In this document: positions 16,429 through 23,490 of the stretch, piece by piece
How positions within the stretch are numbered: position 1 is the first letter of the stretch
Layout of the letters: every line of letters begins with the position of its first letter
Source: Nitrospinota bacterium
GTDB lineage: Bacteria > Nitrospinota > Nitrospinia > UBA9942
Direction: 5' to 3'
NCBI GenBank assembly: GCA_016194325.1
Contig: JACQBS010000104.1
Coordinates: 1-44,722, forward strand
Length of the DNA stretch: 44,722 nt
Program-made: the position numbers and the translations under genes
The notes under the pieces: model-generated
The model's input: only the letters and a program-made list of their open reading frames with translations
Told to the model about the DNA's origin: nothing
The model's database searches: none

Positions 16429-17184
16429 TCAGTTTTTGTTCTTTAAAATCTCCTTTACTCTTTCCATATCTTCAGGCGTATCGATACCAAGTGATTGATA
16501 AATCGTTTCTACAACCTTTATCTTATAACCATTTTCTAATGCCCTCAACTGTTCAAGCTTTTCTGCCTCTTCTAACAGTGTCGGCTTTATCCGGGCAAAT
16601 TTTAGCAGAAAGTCTTTTTTGTAAACATAGATGCCAATGTGCTTGTAATGAATATTTTTCTCTTGACCACTGACTACTGACCACTGACCACTGTCTCTTA
16701 CATACGGTATTGGAAATCTTGAAAAGTAGAGCGCAAATCCGTCTCTGTCTGTGACCACCTTTACCACATTCGGGTCTTTTAATTCTTCATTATTTGTTAT
16801 CCTTGTTTTAAGGGTTGCCATAAGTATTTCTGAATTATTCAGAAGCGGTTTTACTGTCTCATCTATCATTTCTGGCTCTATCAATGGTTCATCCCCCTGG
16901 ACATTTACTATTATATCCGCATCAATATTTTTTGCAACCTCTGAAATTCTATCTGTCCCTGAAGCATGACTTGATGAGGTCATCAATCCCTCTCCGCCAA
17001 ATTCTCTAACAGCCTTGAATATTCTCTCATCGTCAGTTGCAACAATAATCCTCTTGAGAGATTTTGACATGGATACCCTTTCCCAAACATGCTGTATCAA
17101 GGGCTTTCCGTTTATTGAAGCGAGTGGCTTGCCTGTGAATCTGGTTGAGTCATATCGGGCAGGAATAATGGCAATAATTTTCAT
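16429..17184 (-). CDS. kdsB: CMP-Kdo synthetase with an in-frame repeat insertion
   Basis: 3-deoxy-manno-octulosonate cytidylyltransferase, activating Kdo with CTP. The 251-aa protein has the nucleotide-binding start [19 protein letters not shown], the VATDDERI strand, [16 protein letters not shown] and [14 protein letters not shown]. Between RFPIPYVRD and [11 protein letters not shown] lies [11 protein letters not shown], encoded by four 7-nt units plus flanking bases. Family members pass directly through this loop, so the insert of about 10 residues is an added piece in a surface loop. It lies just before pyrG, which makes its cosubstrate. The ATG at 17184 has only a weak upstream purine run. 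Confidence 0.94.
   Translation of the reverse strand: MKIIAIIPARYDSTRFTGKPLASINGKPLIQHVWERVSMSKSLKRIIVATDDERIFKAVREFGGEGLMTSSSHASGTDRISEVAKNIDADIIVNVQGDEPLIEPEMIDETVKPLLNNSEILMATLKTRITNNEELKDPNVVKVVTDRDGFALYFSRFPIPYVRDSGQWSVVSGQEKNIHYKHIGIYVYKKDFLLKFARIKPTLLEEAEKLEQLRALENGYKIKVVETIYQSLGIDTPEDMERVKEILKNKN
16665..16692. repeat. Four 7-nt units inside kdsB
   Basis: Exactly four 7-nt units, GACCACT, GACTACT, GACCACT, GACCACT on the plus strand, total 28 nt. Read on the minus strand they encode most of [10 protein letters not shown] in KdsB. The size and unit length equal those of the insertion at 19068-19095. Confidence 0.9.
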
Positions 17185-17199
17185 TTCTTAAAAAAATCT

Positions 17200-17254
17200 G
17201 CCACGGACTTACACAGATTTAAAAAAAAGATTTTAATCAGTGAAAGTCTGTGGC
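17200..17254. repeat. GCCACGGAC palindrome (short copy)
   Basis: Left arm GCCACGGACTTACACAGATT, right arm AATCAGTGAAAGTCTGTGGC, with one or two mismatches. It fills part of the gap between the sugar transferase gene and kdsB. Confidence 0.8.
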
Positions 17255-17295
17255 TAAAAATTTATTTTACTACATCACAACCAATTTTGCATTAA

Positions 17296-18693
17296 TCAAT
17301 ATGCATTTTTAAACCCCTTCCACATAGTCATCAATATAATTTTCATGTCAAACATAAATGACCAGTTTTCTATGTAATATAAATCGTATTCAATCCTCTT
17401 CTCTATGGATGTATTTCCCCTCCAGCCGTTTACCTGCGCCCACCCTGTTATGCCTGCCTTCATCTTGTGCCTCAGCATATATTGAGGTATTGACTTTTTG
17501 AACTGCTCAACAAATACAGGTCTCTCAGGCCTTGGTCCTACAATACTCATGTCTCCTTTTAAAACATTAAAGAATTGCGGAAGTTCGTCAAGATTTGTCC
17601 TCCTTAAAAAAGTGCCTATAGTAGTCTTTCTTTTATCATTCTCCTTTGCCCATACAGGCCCGGTATTTTCTTCTGCATTTACCATCATTGTGCGGAATTT
17701 ATAGGTAATAAATTTCTTACCGTCCAGTCCCATCCTTTCCTGTTTATAAAAAACAGGGCCTGGTGAAGTAACCTTAACTATAATAGATATTAAAACCATT
17801 ATTGGTGCAGTTATGATAATTGAAATGATAGAAAATATTATATCAAAAGTCCTCTTTATAACTATATTCCAGCCGTATAATGGGGTGTCCTGAAGGCTGA
17901 TGATTGGAAGACCGTCAAGTTCATCAATCCCACCCCTTAATGTCATAAACTCGCACAGGTCGGGCACTACCTTTATATCAACCATCTCATCGCCAATGTC
18001 TTTCAATAACTCAACTGTAAGGGCATGCTGCTCTATAGGCAGGGCGGTTATAACCTGGTCAATATCTTTGTCTATTATTATTTTTCTTATATCCTTATAT
18101 GTTCCAATGACAGGGATTCCATTGATTTCACGCCCTACAACAGATTCGTCCTGAGACAAAAACCCTTTAATCTTAAGCCCGAGTTCGGGATGCAGTTCTA
18201 TACGGTTAAATATATCATTTGCCAATGAACCTGTCCCGACTATGATGGCATATCTGATATTATGACCTTTTCTTCTCATGTATCTAAGAAGCTCTCTGAA
18301 GACAACCCTCTCAAGGCTTAGAGAGATGATGGTCATTATCCAGAAAACCAAAAATACAAGACGGGAGTATTCATACTGTCTGAAAAAAAATGTAATGGAG
18401 ATGAGGATGAGAACAGAGAAAGTACATGCCTTTACTATGTCAAAAATCTCGTTTAAATAAGGGGATATCCTTTTCGGGCGGTAAAGACCGAATGTCTTGA
18501 AAACGAAACCCCATATAAACAGGATTGGGATGATAAGATAAAAATAAATGCTGAATGGAGGGATGCCTTTTTCAGCAGGTAGAAGACCGCTATAAAAGCG
18601 TATGTAATAGGCAAATAGCCATGATAATCCTATTACAAAAAGGTCAGCAATAAAAAGGATATTTTCAAAAAACTTGGCATGTTTTTTTAGCAT
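17296..18693 (-). CDS. Polyprenyl-phosphate sugar-1-phosphate transferase
   Basis: A 465-aa WbaP/WcaJ-type initiating transferase, which moves a hexose-1-phosphate from an NDP-sugar to undecaprenyl phosphate to start a surface polysaccharide. The N-terminal part has four membrane helices (about 10-115). A Rossmann-like CoA-binding-type domain (about 140-250) follows. The C-terminal catalytic domain starts at KRTFDIIFSI, with one membrane-re-entrant helix, SPGPVFYKQERMGLDGKKF, KFRTM, the LPQFFNVLKGDMSIVGPRP signature and WRGNTSIEKR. The family name used is often undecaprenyl-phosphate glucose phosphotransferase, but the sugar is not fixed by these motifs. It precedes kdsB and follows glycosyltransferase genes, as the head of the glycan pathway. 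Confidence 0.93.
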   Translation of the reverse strand: MLKKHAKFFENILFIADLFVIGLSWLFAYYIRFYSGLLPAEKGIPPFSIYFYLIIPILFIWGFVFKTFGLYRPKRISPYLNEIFDIVKACTFSVLILISITFFFRQYEYSRLVFLVFWIMTIISLSLERVVFRELLRYMRRKGHNIRYAIIVGTGSLANDIFNRIELHPELGLKIKGFLSQDESVVGREINGIPVIGTYKDIRKIIIDKDIDQVITALPIEQHALTVELLKDIGDEMVDIKVVPDLCEFMTLRGGIDELDGLPIISLQDTPLYGWNIVIKRTFDIIFSIISIIITAPIMVLISIIVKVTSPGPVFYKQERMGLDGKKFITYKFRTMMVNAEENTGPVWAKENDKRKTTIGTFLRRTNLDELPQFFNVLKGDMSIVGPRPERPVFVEQFKKSIPQYMLRHKMKAGITGWAQVNGWRGNTSIEKRIEYDLYYIENWSFMFDMKIILMTMWKGFKNAY

Positions 18694-18709
18694 TTCAAGT
18701 CATAAATTT

Positions 18710-18847
18710 GCCACAGAGTTCACAGAGAACACAGAGAGAAAGCTAAAAGCGACTTCTTTAAGCTTTGACCTTTGAGCTTTTAAAATCTGTGTTCAAATTC
18801 AGTCATTTTTTTGTTTTTTTCTCTGAGACCTCTGTGTCCTCTGTGGC
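18710..18847. repeat. GCCACAGAG palindrome, long copy with inner repeat
   Basis: The left arm has three 9-nt units, GCCACAGAG, TTCACAGAG, AACACAGAG. The right arm is CTCTGAGAC, CTCTGTGTC, CTCTGTGGC. Between them sits a second inverted pair (AGCTAAAAGC and AAGCTTTGACC, TTTGAGCTTTT). The stop codon of the neighbouring glycosyltransferase overlaps its end. Confidence 0.85.
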
Positions 18848-20016
18848 TAAGTCAGGTCTTTGTTTTTTAAACCACTCTGAAATTCTTCGTATTTTTCTGT
18901 TATATAATTTCTGATTTTTTCTTTAAAAATTTTCCTGTCAAATTTGAGGGCATGATTTCTGATGCTGTTCCTGTCAAACTCTCCTTGATTATCCTCAAAG
19001 AATTTAACTGCCTCTATTAGAGCCTCTGCTGTCTGTTTGTAGAAGAATATACCCGTAGGTGGGTTTTCTTGCCCCTTGCCCCTTGCCCCTTGCCCCTGAT
19101 TTAAAGGTATCACAGTTTCAATGGCACCCCCCTTTCCATAGGCAATAACCGGTCTTCCAGAAGCCATTGCCTCAACAGGGACTATTCCAAAGTCCTCCTC
19201 ACCGGGGAAAATCAGTGCCTTACATTTGGAATAATATTCCTTTAAGGTGTTATCATACTGCCATCCGAGAAATTCTATATTTTGTCTTGCAATTTTCCTT
19301 AAATTCTTCTCATCCTGCCCCTCTCCTATTATTTTAAGTCTTAGACCCATGCGGTTAAATGCCTCTATGGCAATATCTATCCTTTTATAAGGGGCAAATG
19401 CAGAAACAATGAGATAGAAATCTTCAATCCTTTCAGATGGAGTAAATTTATCGCAGTCCACCGGGGGGTAAATCACATCAGACTTTCTTCTGTAATATTT
19501 TTCTATCCTCTTTGCAACATGGTTTGAATTTGCCATAAAATAATCAACCCTATTACTTGAGGCAACATCCCACATTCTTAAATAGTGGGCAAGAATACTT
19601 ATAACCTTTTCAGAAAACCAATTAACACGCCCCTTACCAAAATAATGATGGTAATTATCCCAGACATACCGCATAGGAGTGTGCACATAAGAAATATGAA
19701 TTGCATTTGGAGAGGGAATTATACCTTTAGCAACACAGTGACTGCTTGAGAGGATGAGGTCGTATCCTTTCAAATCAAAACCCTCTATAGCCAATGGAAA
19801 GAGGGGGAGGAAGGAACGGTAATGTTTTTCAATGCCGGGTATTTTTTGAATAAATGAAGTGTTTATATTCCTATCCTCTATTGTTTTTGAAACGGAGCCG
19901 GGAATATGAATCAGTGTATAGAGGTCAGCATGAGGAAAGAGTTCGCAAAATATCTCAAGGCATTTTTCTCCTCCCCTCATTCCGGTAAGCCAGTCATGAA
20001 TTATTGCTATTTTCAT
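18847..20016 (-). CDS. Glycosyltransferase family 4 (WbaZ-like) with in-frame repeat
   Basis: A 389-aa GT-B fold enzyme. The N-terminal MKIAIIHDWLTGMRGGEK and the middle HTPMRYVWDNYHHYFG are typical of WbaZ/mannosyltransferase-like GT4 proteins. The nucleotide-binding half has VSAFAPYKRIDIAIEAF and the E-x7-E region GEEDFGIVPVEAMASGRPVIA. The loop after GGAIETVIPLNQ contains GQGARGKGQEN, encoded by four perfect 7-nt units (19068-19095). Normal family members continue there directly to a TGxFF strand, which is present just after the insert. Donor and acceptor are unknown. The start overlaps the upstream gene by 23 bp. Confidence 0.9.
   Translation of the reverse strand: MKIAIIHDWLTGMRGGEKCLEIFCELFPHADLYTLIHIPGSVSKTIEDRNINTSFIQKIPGIEKHYRSFLPLFPLAIEGFDLKGYDLILSSSHCVAKGIIPSPNAIHISYVHTPMRYVWDNYHHYFGKGRVNWFSEKVISILAHYLRMWDVASSNRVDYFMANSNHVAKRIEKYYRRKSDVIYPPVDCDKFTPSERIEDFYLIVSAFAPYKRIDIAIEAFNRMGLRLKIIGEGQDEKNLRKIARQNIEFLGWQYDNTLKEYYSKCKALIFPGEEDFGIVPVEAMASGRPVIAYGKGGAIETVIPLNQGQGARGKGQENPPTGIFFYKQTAEALIEAVKFFEDNQGEFDRNSIRNHALKFDRKIFKEKIRNYITEKYEEFQSGLKNKDLT
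19068..19095. repeat. Four perfect 7-nt units inside a glycosyltransferase gene
   Basis: CTTGCCC repeated four times without change (28 nt). On the minus strand it encodes most of GQGARGKGQ. With two adjacent bases it adds 30 nt and so keeps the frame. Confidence 0.92.
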
Positions 20017-21109
20017 ACACCCTCTTGTATAACTCTAAGGTTTCCTCTGCCATCCTTTTCCATGAAAACATCTTTGCCTGTTCTAATCCTTTTCTTATTA
20101 AATCGCTTTTTAGATTTTCATCCTTTAAGATCTTACAGATAGCATTGGCAATTTCCTGTATATTCTCAGGGTCAACTAAAATCGCTGCATTGCCTGTAAC
20201 CTCAGGTATAGATGTCCTGTTGGATGTAACTACTGGAACACCGCAAGCCATTGCCTCTAACATAGGGAGTCCAAATCCTTCATAAAGAGATGGTAACAAA
20301 AATAGGTCTGCAGACTGGTAGAGTTTGATTAAATCATTATCTGTGAGATTATCAATACAGATAATTCTGTTATTAAATTCATCCCCTATTCCATTATTTT
20401 TATCTTCAATTATATCCTTTTTAATACCCACGAGAATGAGATAATGGGGGAGTCTTTCTTTTTCTACAGCCATTTTAAATGCCTTTAAGGTGCCAATTGA
20501 ATTTTTATGTGGTTTCTGATTTCCAACAAAAAGGATATATCGGTTAGAAATACCAAATCTCTTTTTTATTTCATCTGGCATAGCTGCATCGCCTGTAGGT
20601 TTAAATCTTTTATCCACACCACTATGAGTAACATAAATCTTCTCTTGAGGTATACCAAGCCATTTAACAATATCATTTTTTGAGTATTCGGATAAGGTGA
20701 TTATGCATAGTGCCTTTGTCATTGCCCTTTTTGCGATATATTTATAATAAAGTTTATGAATGGGTTTTCCAAAAATAAGATGTATCATATCATAAACGGT
20801 CATAATAACTTTACAGGGTTGATAGATGGGGGCTGAGAATGTCGGCGAATGATAGAGGTCTATATTTTCTCTTTTTAAGATTGGAGGTATTATAAGTTGT
20901 TCCTGAATAGAATATAGAGGGGTATTGCATTTAATAGATTTAAAATTTTTGTATCTGCTGGAGAAAACCTGTAATTCAGGATATCCGGATAACAATATAT
21001 ATTCATTCTCTGTATCTATTTCTGCTATATTTTCTATTAGATTATAAGAGTATCTGGCTATTCCATGCATCTTATCGGATATAACCCTTGCATCTATTAA
21101 TATTCTCAT
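19994..21109 (-). CDS. Glycosyltransferase family 4
   Basis: A GT-B enzyme of 371 aa. Its N-terminal MRILIDARVISDKMHGIARYSYNLIENI binds the acceptor side. The C-terminal half has FVGNQKPHKNSIGTLKAF and the E-x7-E motif YEGFGLPMLEAMACGVPVVTSN, both standard for retaining GT4 enzymes acting on NDP-hexoses such as GDP-mannose. I place the start at ATG 21109; an upstream in-frame ATG at 21142 would add 11 residues from the edge of a palindromic repeat. It reads into the next glycosyltransferase with a 23-bp overlap, so the two are coupled. Confidence 0.9.
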   Translation of the reverse strand: MRILIDARVISDKMHGIARYSYNLIENIAEIDTENEYILLSGYPELQVFSSRYKNFKSIKCNTPLYSIQEQLIIPPILKRENIDLYHSPTFSAPIYQPCKVIMTVYDMIHLIFGKPIHKLYYKYIAKRAMTKALCIITLSEYSKNDIVKWLGIPQEKIYVTHSGVDKRFKPTGDAAMPDEIKKRFGISNRYILFVGNQKPHKNSIGTLKAFKMAVEKERLPHYLILVGIKKDIIEDKNNGIGDEFNNRIICIDNLTDNDLIKLYQSADLFLLPSLYEGFGLPMLEAMACGVPVVTSNRTSIPEVTGNAAILVDPENIQEIANAICKILKDENLKSDLIRKGLEQAKMFSWKRMAEETLELYKRVYENSNNS

Positions 21110-21126
21110 ACAAGGAAATAAAAAAT

Positions 21127-21202
21127 AACCACAGATTAACACAGATAAGAAAAATAATTTTAAACCGGTTTTATCTGTGAAAATCTGTGTCCATCTGTGG
21201 TT
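21127..21202. repeat. AACCACAGAT palindrome with 10-nt units
   Basis: Left arm AACCACAGAT, TAACACAGAT. Right arm ATCTGTGAAA, ATCTGTGTCC, ATCTGTGGTT: three units of exactly 10 nt. It lies between the GT4 and GT9 genes. Confidence 0.85.
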
Positions 21203-21215
21203 ATATAGGTTTTTG

Positions 21216-22403
21216 TTATTTTGTCTTTAATAAAATTTCTTTGGCTTTATTATATACCTCACCTACAGTTATCATCTGCATACACTTTGTATCTATACAT
21301 TCATATTTCTCGCAATACTTACATTGAACATCTTTTGTGATACATGCAACATTACTTCCAAACGGTTTCCAGCCGACAGGATTATTGGCGGCACTGAAGA
21401 TAACTATTACAGGAATACCTATCGCTGCTGCGATATGAACTGGTGCCGAGTCATTTCCTATAAAAAGGTTGCATTTTTCAATTAATGCGGCGGTCTCTTT
21501 TATATTTGCTATACCCGTGCAATCTATTGAATCTGTATCTCTTATTACACTCTCAATCCTTTTAACTATTGCCCTATCCTCCTTTCCACCAACTAAGATG
21601 GCATGGAATCCTAATTCATCATGAAGCCTTTTTATTAAGATTCCATACTTTTCCGGTATCCACAATTTGCTCGGGTAACCTGCCCCTATATGAAATCCGA
21701 TAAAATTTTCATTTTTACCACTATATTTTCCAATAAAAGCATCCATAAATCTTTTTTCAGCTTCTGAAATGGCTATCTTCATCTTTTTTTTATCAGAGTC
21801 TGAATCCCTTGCACTGTATTTATGTGTAAGACCATTGCCCTTAATTGCATTTAAAAACTGCTCTACCTGGTGGATATTTTCTATAGGAGTAATGGGGTGG
21901 GTTAAAAGAAAACCGCCCCCTCCATTATTAAAGCCCACTCTAACAGGTATTCGCAGTAATGAACCTATAAGAATTCCCATAAAATCACCACGGAATGAGT
22001 AAAATATATCAAACCTTCTTTTTCGTAACTCCTTTATAAAACCCCATGTTTTTTTAATGTTTAATTTTTTATTTATATTCCTATTAAACCAATAGGCATC
22101 GTATAGCAGTATTTCACTGACATCTAAGTTGTCTTTTAAAATATCCTTGCTCCATGAACCGACTACAATTGTTAGAGATGCATCTGGATATCTTGATTTC
22201 AAGGCATTGAGAGCAGGGGTAGTCATAAGGACATCACCAATATGGTCTAATTTAAATACTAATATTTTTTTGATGGATTCCGGGATATTTTGGGGCTTTT
22301 TGAAAAATCTAATAATAGTCAGAAGAGAATAACCAATTAAATCAATAAAAAAGATGTTAAACAGCATCCATCTTTTTTTGTATATATACTTTATATGTTT
22401 CAT
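21216..22403 (-). CDS. Glycosyltransferase family 9 (heptosyltransferase-like)
   Basis: A 395-aa enzyme of the ADP-heptose:LPS heptosyltransferase family. The N-terminal domain has ILVFKLDHIGDVLMTTPALNALK, with the catalytic-type Asp in the DHIGD motif. The C-terminal domain has HIGAGYPSKLWIPEKY and the donor-site signature FIGNDSAPVHIAAAIGIPVIVIFS. A hydrophobic stretch near residues 12-33 precedes the catalytic domain and may help membrane association. The C-terminus carries four Cys (CKYCEKYEC and DTKC), a pattern often found in this family. It begins the long minus-strand polysaccharide run. No clear ribosome binding site. Confidence 0.9.
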   Translation of the reverse strand: MKHIKYIYKKRWMLFNIFFIDLIGYSLLTIIRFFKKPQNIPESIKKILVFKLDHIGDVLMTTPALNALKSRYPDASLTIVVGSWSKDILKDNLDVSEILLYDAYWFNRNINKKLNIKKTWGFIKELRKRRFDIFYSFRGDFMGILIGSLLRIPVRVGFNNGGGGFLLTHPITPIENIHQVEQFLNAIKGNGLTHKYSARDSDSDKKKMKIAISEAEKRFMDAFIGKYSGKNENFIGFHIGAGYPSKLWIPEKYGILIKRLHDELGFHAILVGGKEDRAIVKRIESVIRDTDSIDCTGIANIKETAALIEKCNLFIGNDSAPVHIAAAIGIPVIVIFSAANNPVGWKPFGSNVACITKDVQCKYCEKYECIDTKCMQMITVGEVYNKAKEILLKTK

Positions 22404-22521
22404 TTTTTATATTCTTTGAAAGTTCAGCAATTAAAGATAATTTAAACTTTATCATATAAAATCAGCATCATCAAGGAGTAAGTCAACTCACTGGTTTTAT
22501 GGGACTTAATACAAATATGCC

Positions 22522-22550
22522 TTGACATTTTTGCAACAGGTTGTTATATT
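22522..22550 (+). promoter_or_regulatory. Sigma70 promoter of the rpsU-yqeY-dnaG-rpoD operon
   Basis: TTGACA (22522-22527), exactly 17 nt, TATATT (22545-22550). This is the best housekeeping promoter in the window, with a start site near 22557 and a leader of about 120 nt before rpsU. Confidence 0.8.
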
Positions 22551-22647
22551 TATCAATTAAGGATTGCAGAGAAAACCTCTTATTTTTAAAAAAATATTAA
22601 TGCCTTCTTTGATTTGAAAACCAATTAGAAATTATATTGGAGGTTAC

Positions 22648-22725
22648 ATGAAGATCGGAAGGGGGGATAAACCTGTATGCCGGGGATTAAGGTCAAGGAA
22701 AATGAATCCTTTGAGAACGCCTTAA
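22648..22725 (+). CDS. Possible 25-codon leader ORF overlapping rpsU
   Basis: ATG 22648 has TTGGAGG ending 4 nt upstream, a better ribosome binding site than that of rpsU. The frame runs 25 sense codons and ends at TAA 22723-22725, 49 bp inside rpsU in another frame. The peptide begins [11 protein letters not shown] and is basic. Translation would cover the rpsU start region, giving coupling or control. Alternatively the ATG could be a chance start and the GGAGG could serve nothing. Confidence 0.35.
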   Translation: MKIGRGDKPVCRGLRSRKMNPLRTP

Positions 22726-22871
22726 GGAGATTTAAGAAGCAGTGTGAAAAGGCAGGCATTTTATCTGAAATCAAAAAAAGAGAGTATTACGAAAAACCCA
22801 GTATGAGAAGAAAGAAGAAGATGATAGAGGCAAGAAAGAAGTTAGGACAATTTGGAGCGAGGTATTACTAA
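22677..22871 (+). CDS. rpsU: 30S ribosomal protein S21
   Basis: A 64-aa basic protein with the S21 signature: [41 protein letters not shown] and a Lys/Arg-rich tail (MRRKKKM). S21 acts in the 30S subunit in the positioning of the anti-Shine-Dalgarno region. It opens the macromolecular synthesis operon. The start ATG 22677 has a run of six G (22661-22666) 10 nt before it. A second, stronger ribosome binding site upstream belongs to an overlapping short ORF. Confidence 0.97.
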   Translation: MPGIKVKENESFENALRRFKKQCEKAGILSEIKKREYYEKPSMRRKKKMIEARKKLGQFGARYY

Positions 22872-22883
22872 AGAGGGATTGTT

Positions 22884-23327
22884 ATGCATCTTAAAGAGAG
22901 GCTGATTGAAGACATGAAGGATTCCATGAAGAAGGGGGAGCAGATTAAGCTCTCTGCTATCAGAATGGTCAGGGCCGGGATAAAAAATAAAGAGATAGAA
23001 ATCGGCAGAGAACTTAAAGATGAGGATGTGGTGGGTGTTATTAGCTCTGCAATTAAACAGAGGAAAGATTCTTATGCCCAGTTCCTAAATGCTAACAGAA
23101 TGGACCTGGCTGAGAAAGAGAAGAAGGAGATAGAGGTGCTTTCAATATATTTACCTGAACAGATGGGTGAAGACGAGATAAAAAAGAGGATCAGGGAAAT
23201 TATCTCAGAGACAGGAGCAACTACATCTAAGGATATTGGAAGGGTAATGAAGATTTTAATGCCAGAGCTGAAGGGTAAGGCAGATGGAAATTTAGTCAAT
23301 AAGATTGCAAGAGAGATGCTGCCTTAA
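22884..23327 (+). CDS. yqeY: GatB/YqeY domain protein
   Basis: A 147-aa protein of the YqeY family, which shares its helical domain with the tail of GatB and is thought to act on tRNA-dependent amidation or tRNA binding. It has the start LKERLIEDMKDSMKKGEQIKLSAIRMVRAGIKNKEIE and the C-terminal GRVMKILMPELKGKADGNLVNKIAREML typical of the family. It lies 12 bp after rpsU with GAGG upstream of the ATG. The rpsU-yqeY-dnaG-rpoD order is common outside the enterics, where yqeY is absent. The exact role is not settled. Confidence 0.95.
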   Translation: MHLKERLIEDMKDSMKKGEQIKLSAIRMVRAGIKNKEIEIGRELKDEDVVGVISSAIKQRKDSYAQFLNANRMDLAEKEKKEIEVLSIYLPEQMGEDEIKKRIREIISETGATTSKDIGRVMKILMPELKGKADGNLVNKIAREMLP

Positions 23328-23490
23328 ACTTAATACTCCTTTTCAAAGAGCAGAAAGATTTTTAAAAATTATCCTCTCATTATTTAAGTGAAGCCTTTCA
23401 ATATCATACTGCCTTTAATGAAAGCTATACACCTAAGTAATAGCAGCGTGCCATGTTTTTCCTATTTAAGCATATTTATGGAGGGTGACA

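Noticed and set aside
19068..19095. CRISPR array at tandem repeats
   Set aside because: Units are 6-10 nt with no spacers of 25-40 nt, and no cas genes are present. None of the repeat regions qualifies.
22557..22676. Riboswitch or S21 leader structure upstream of rpsU
   Set aside because: The 120-nt leader shows no convincing conserved motif or terminator hairpin; only the overlapping short ORF stood out.
23328..23490. Second promoter between yqeY and dnaG
   Set aside because: No -35/-10 pair with good spacing could be seen in the 163-bp gap, so dnaG is most simply expressed from the rpsU promoter.
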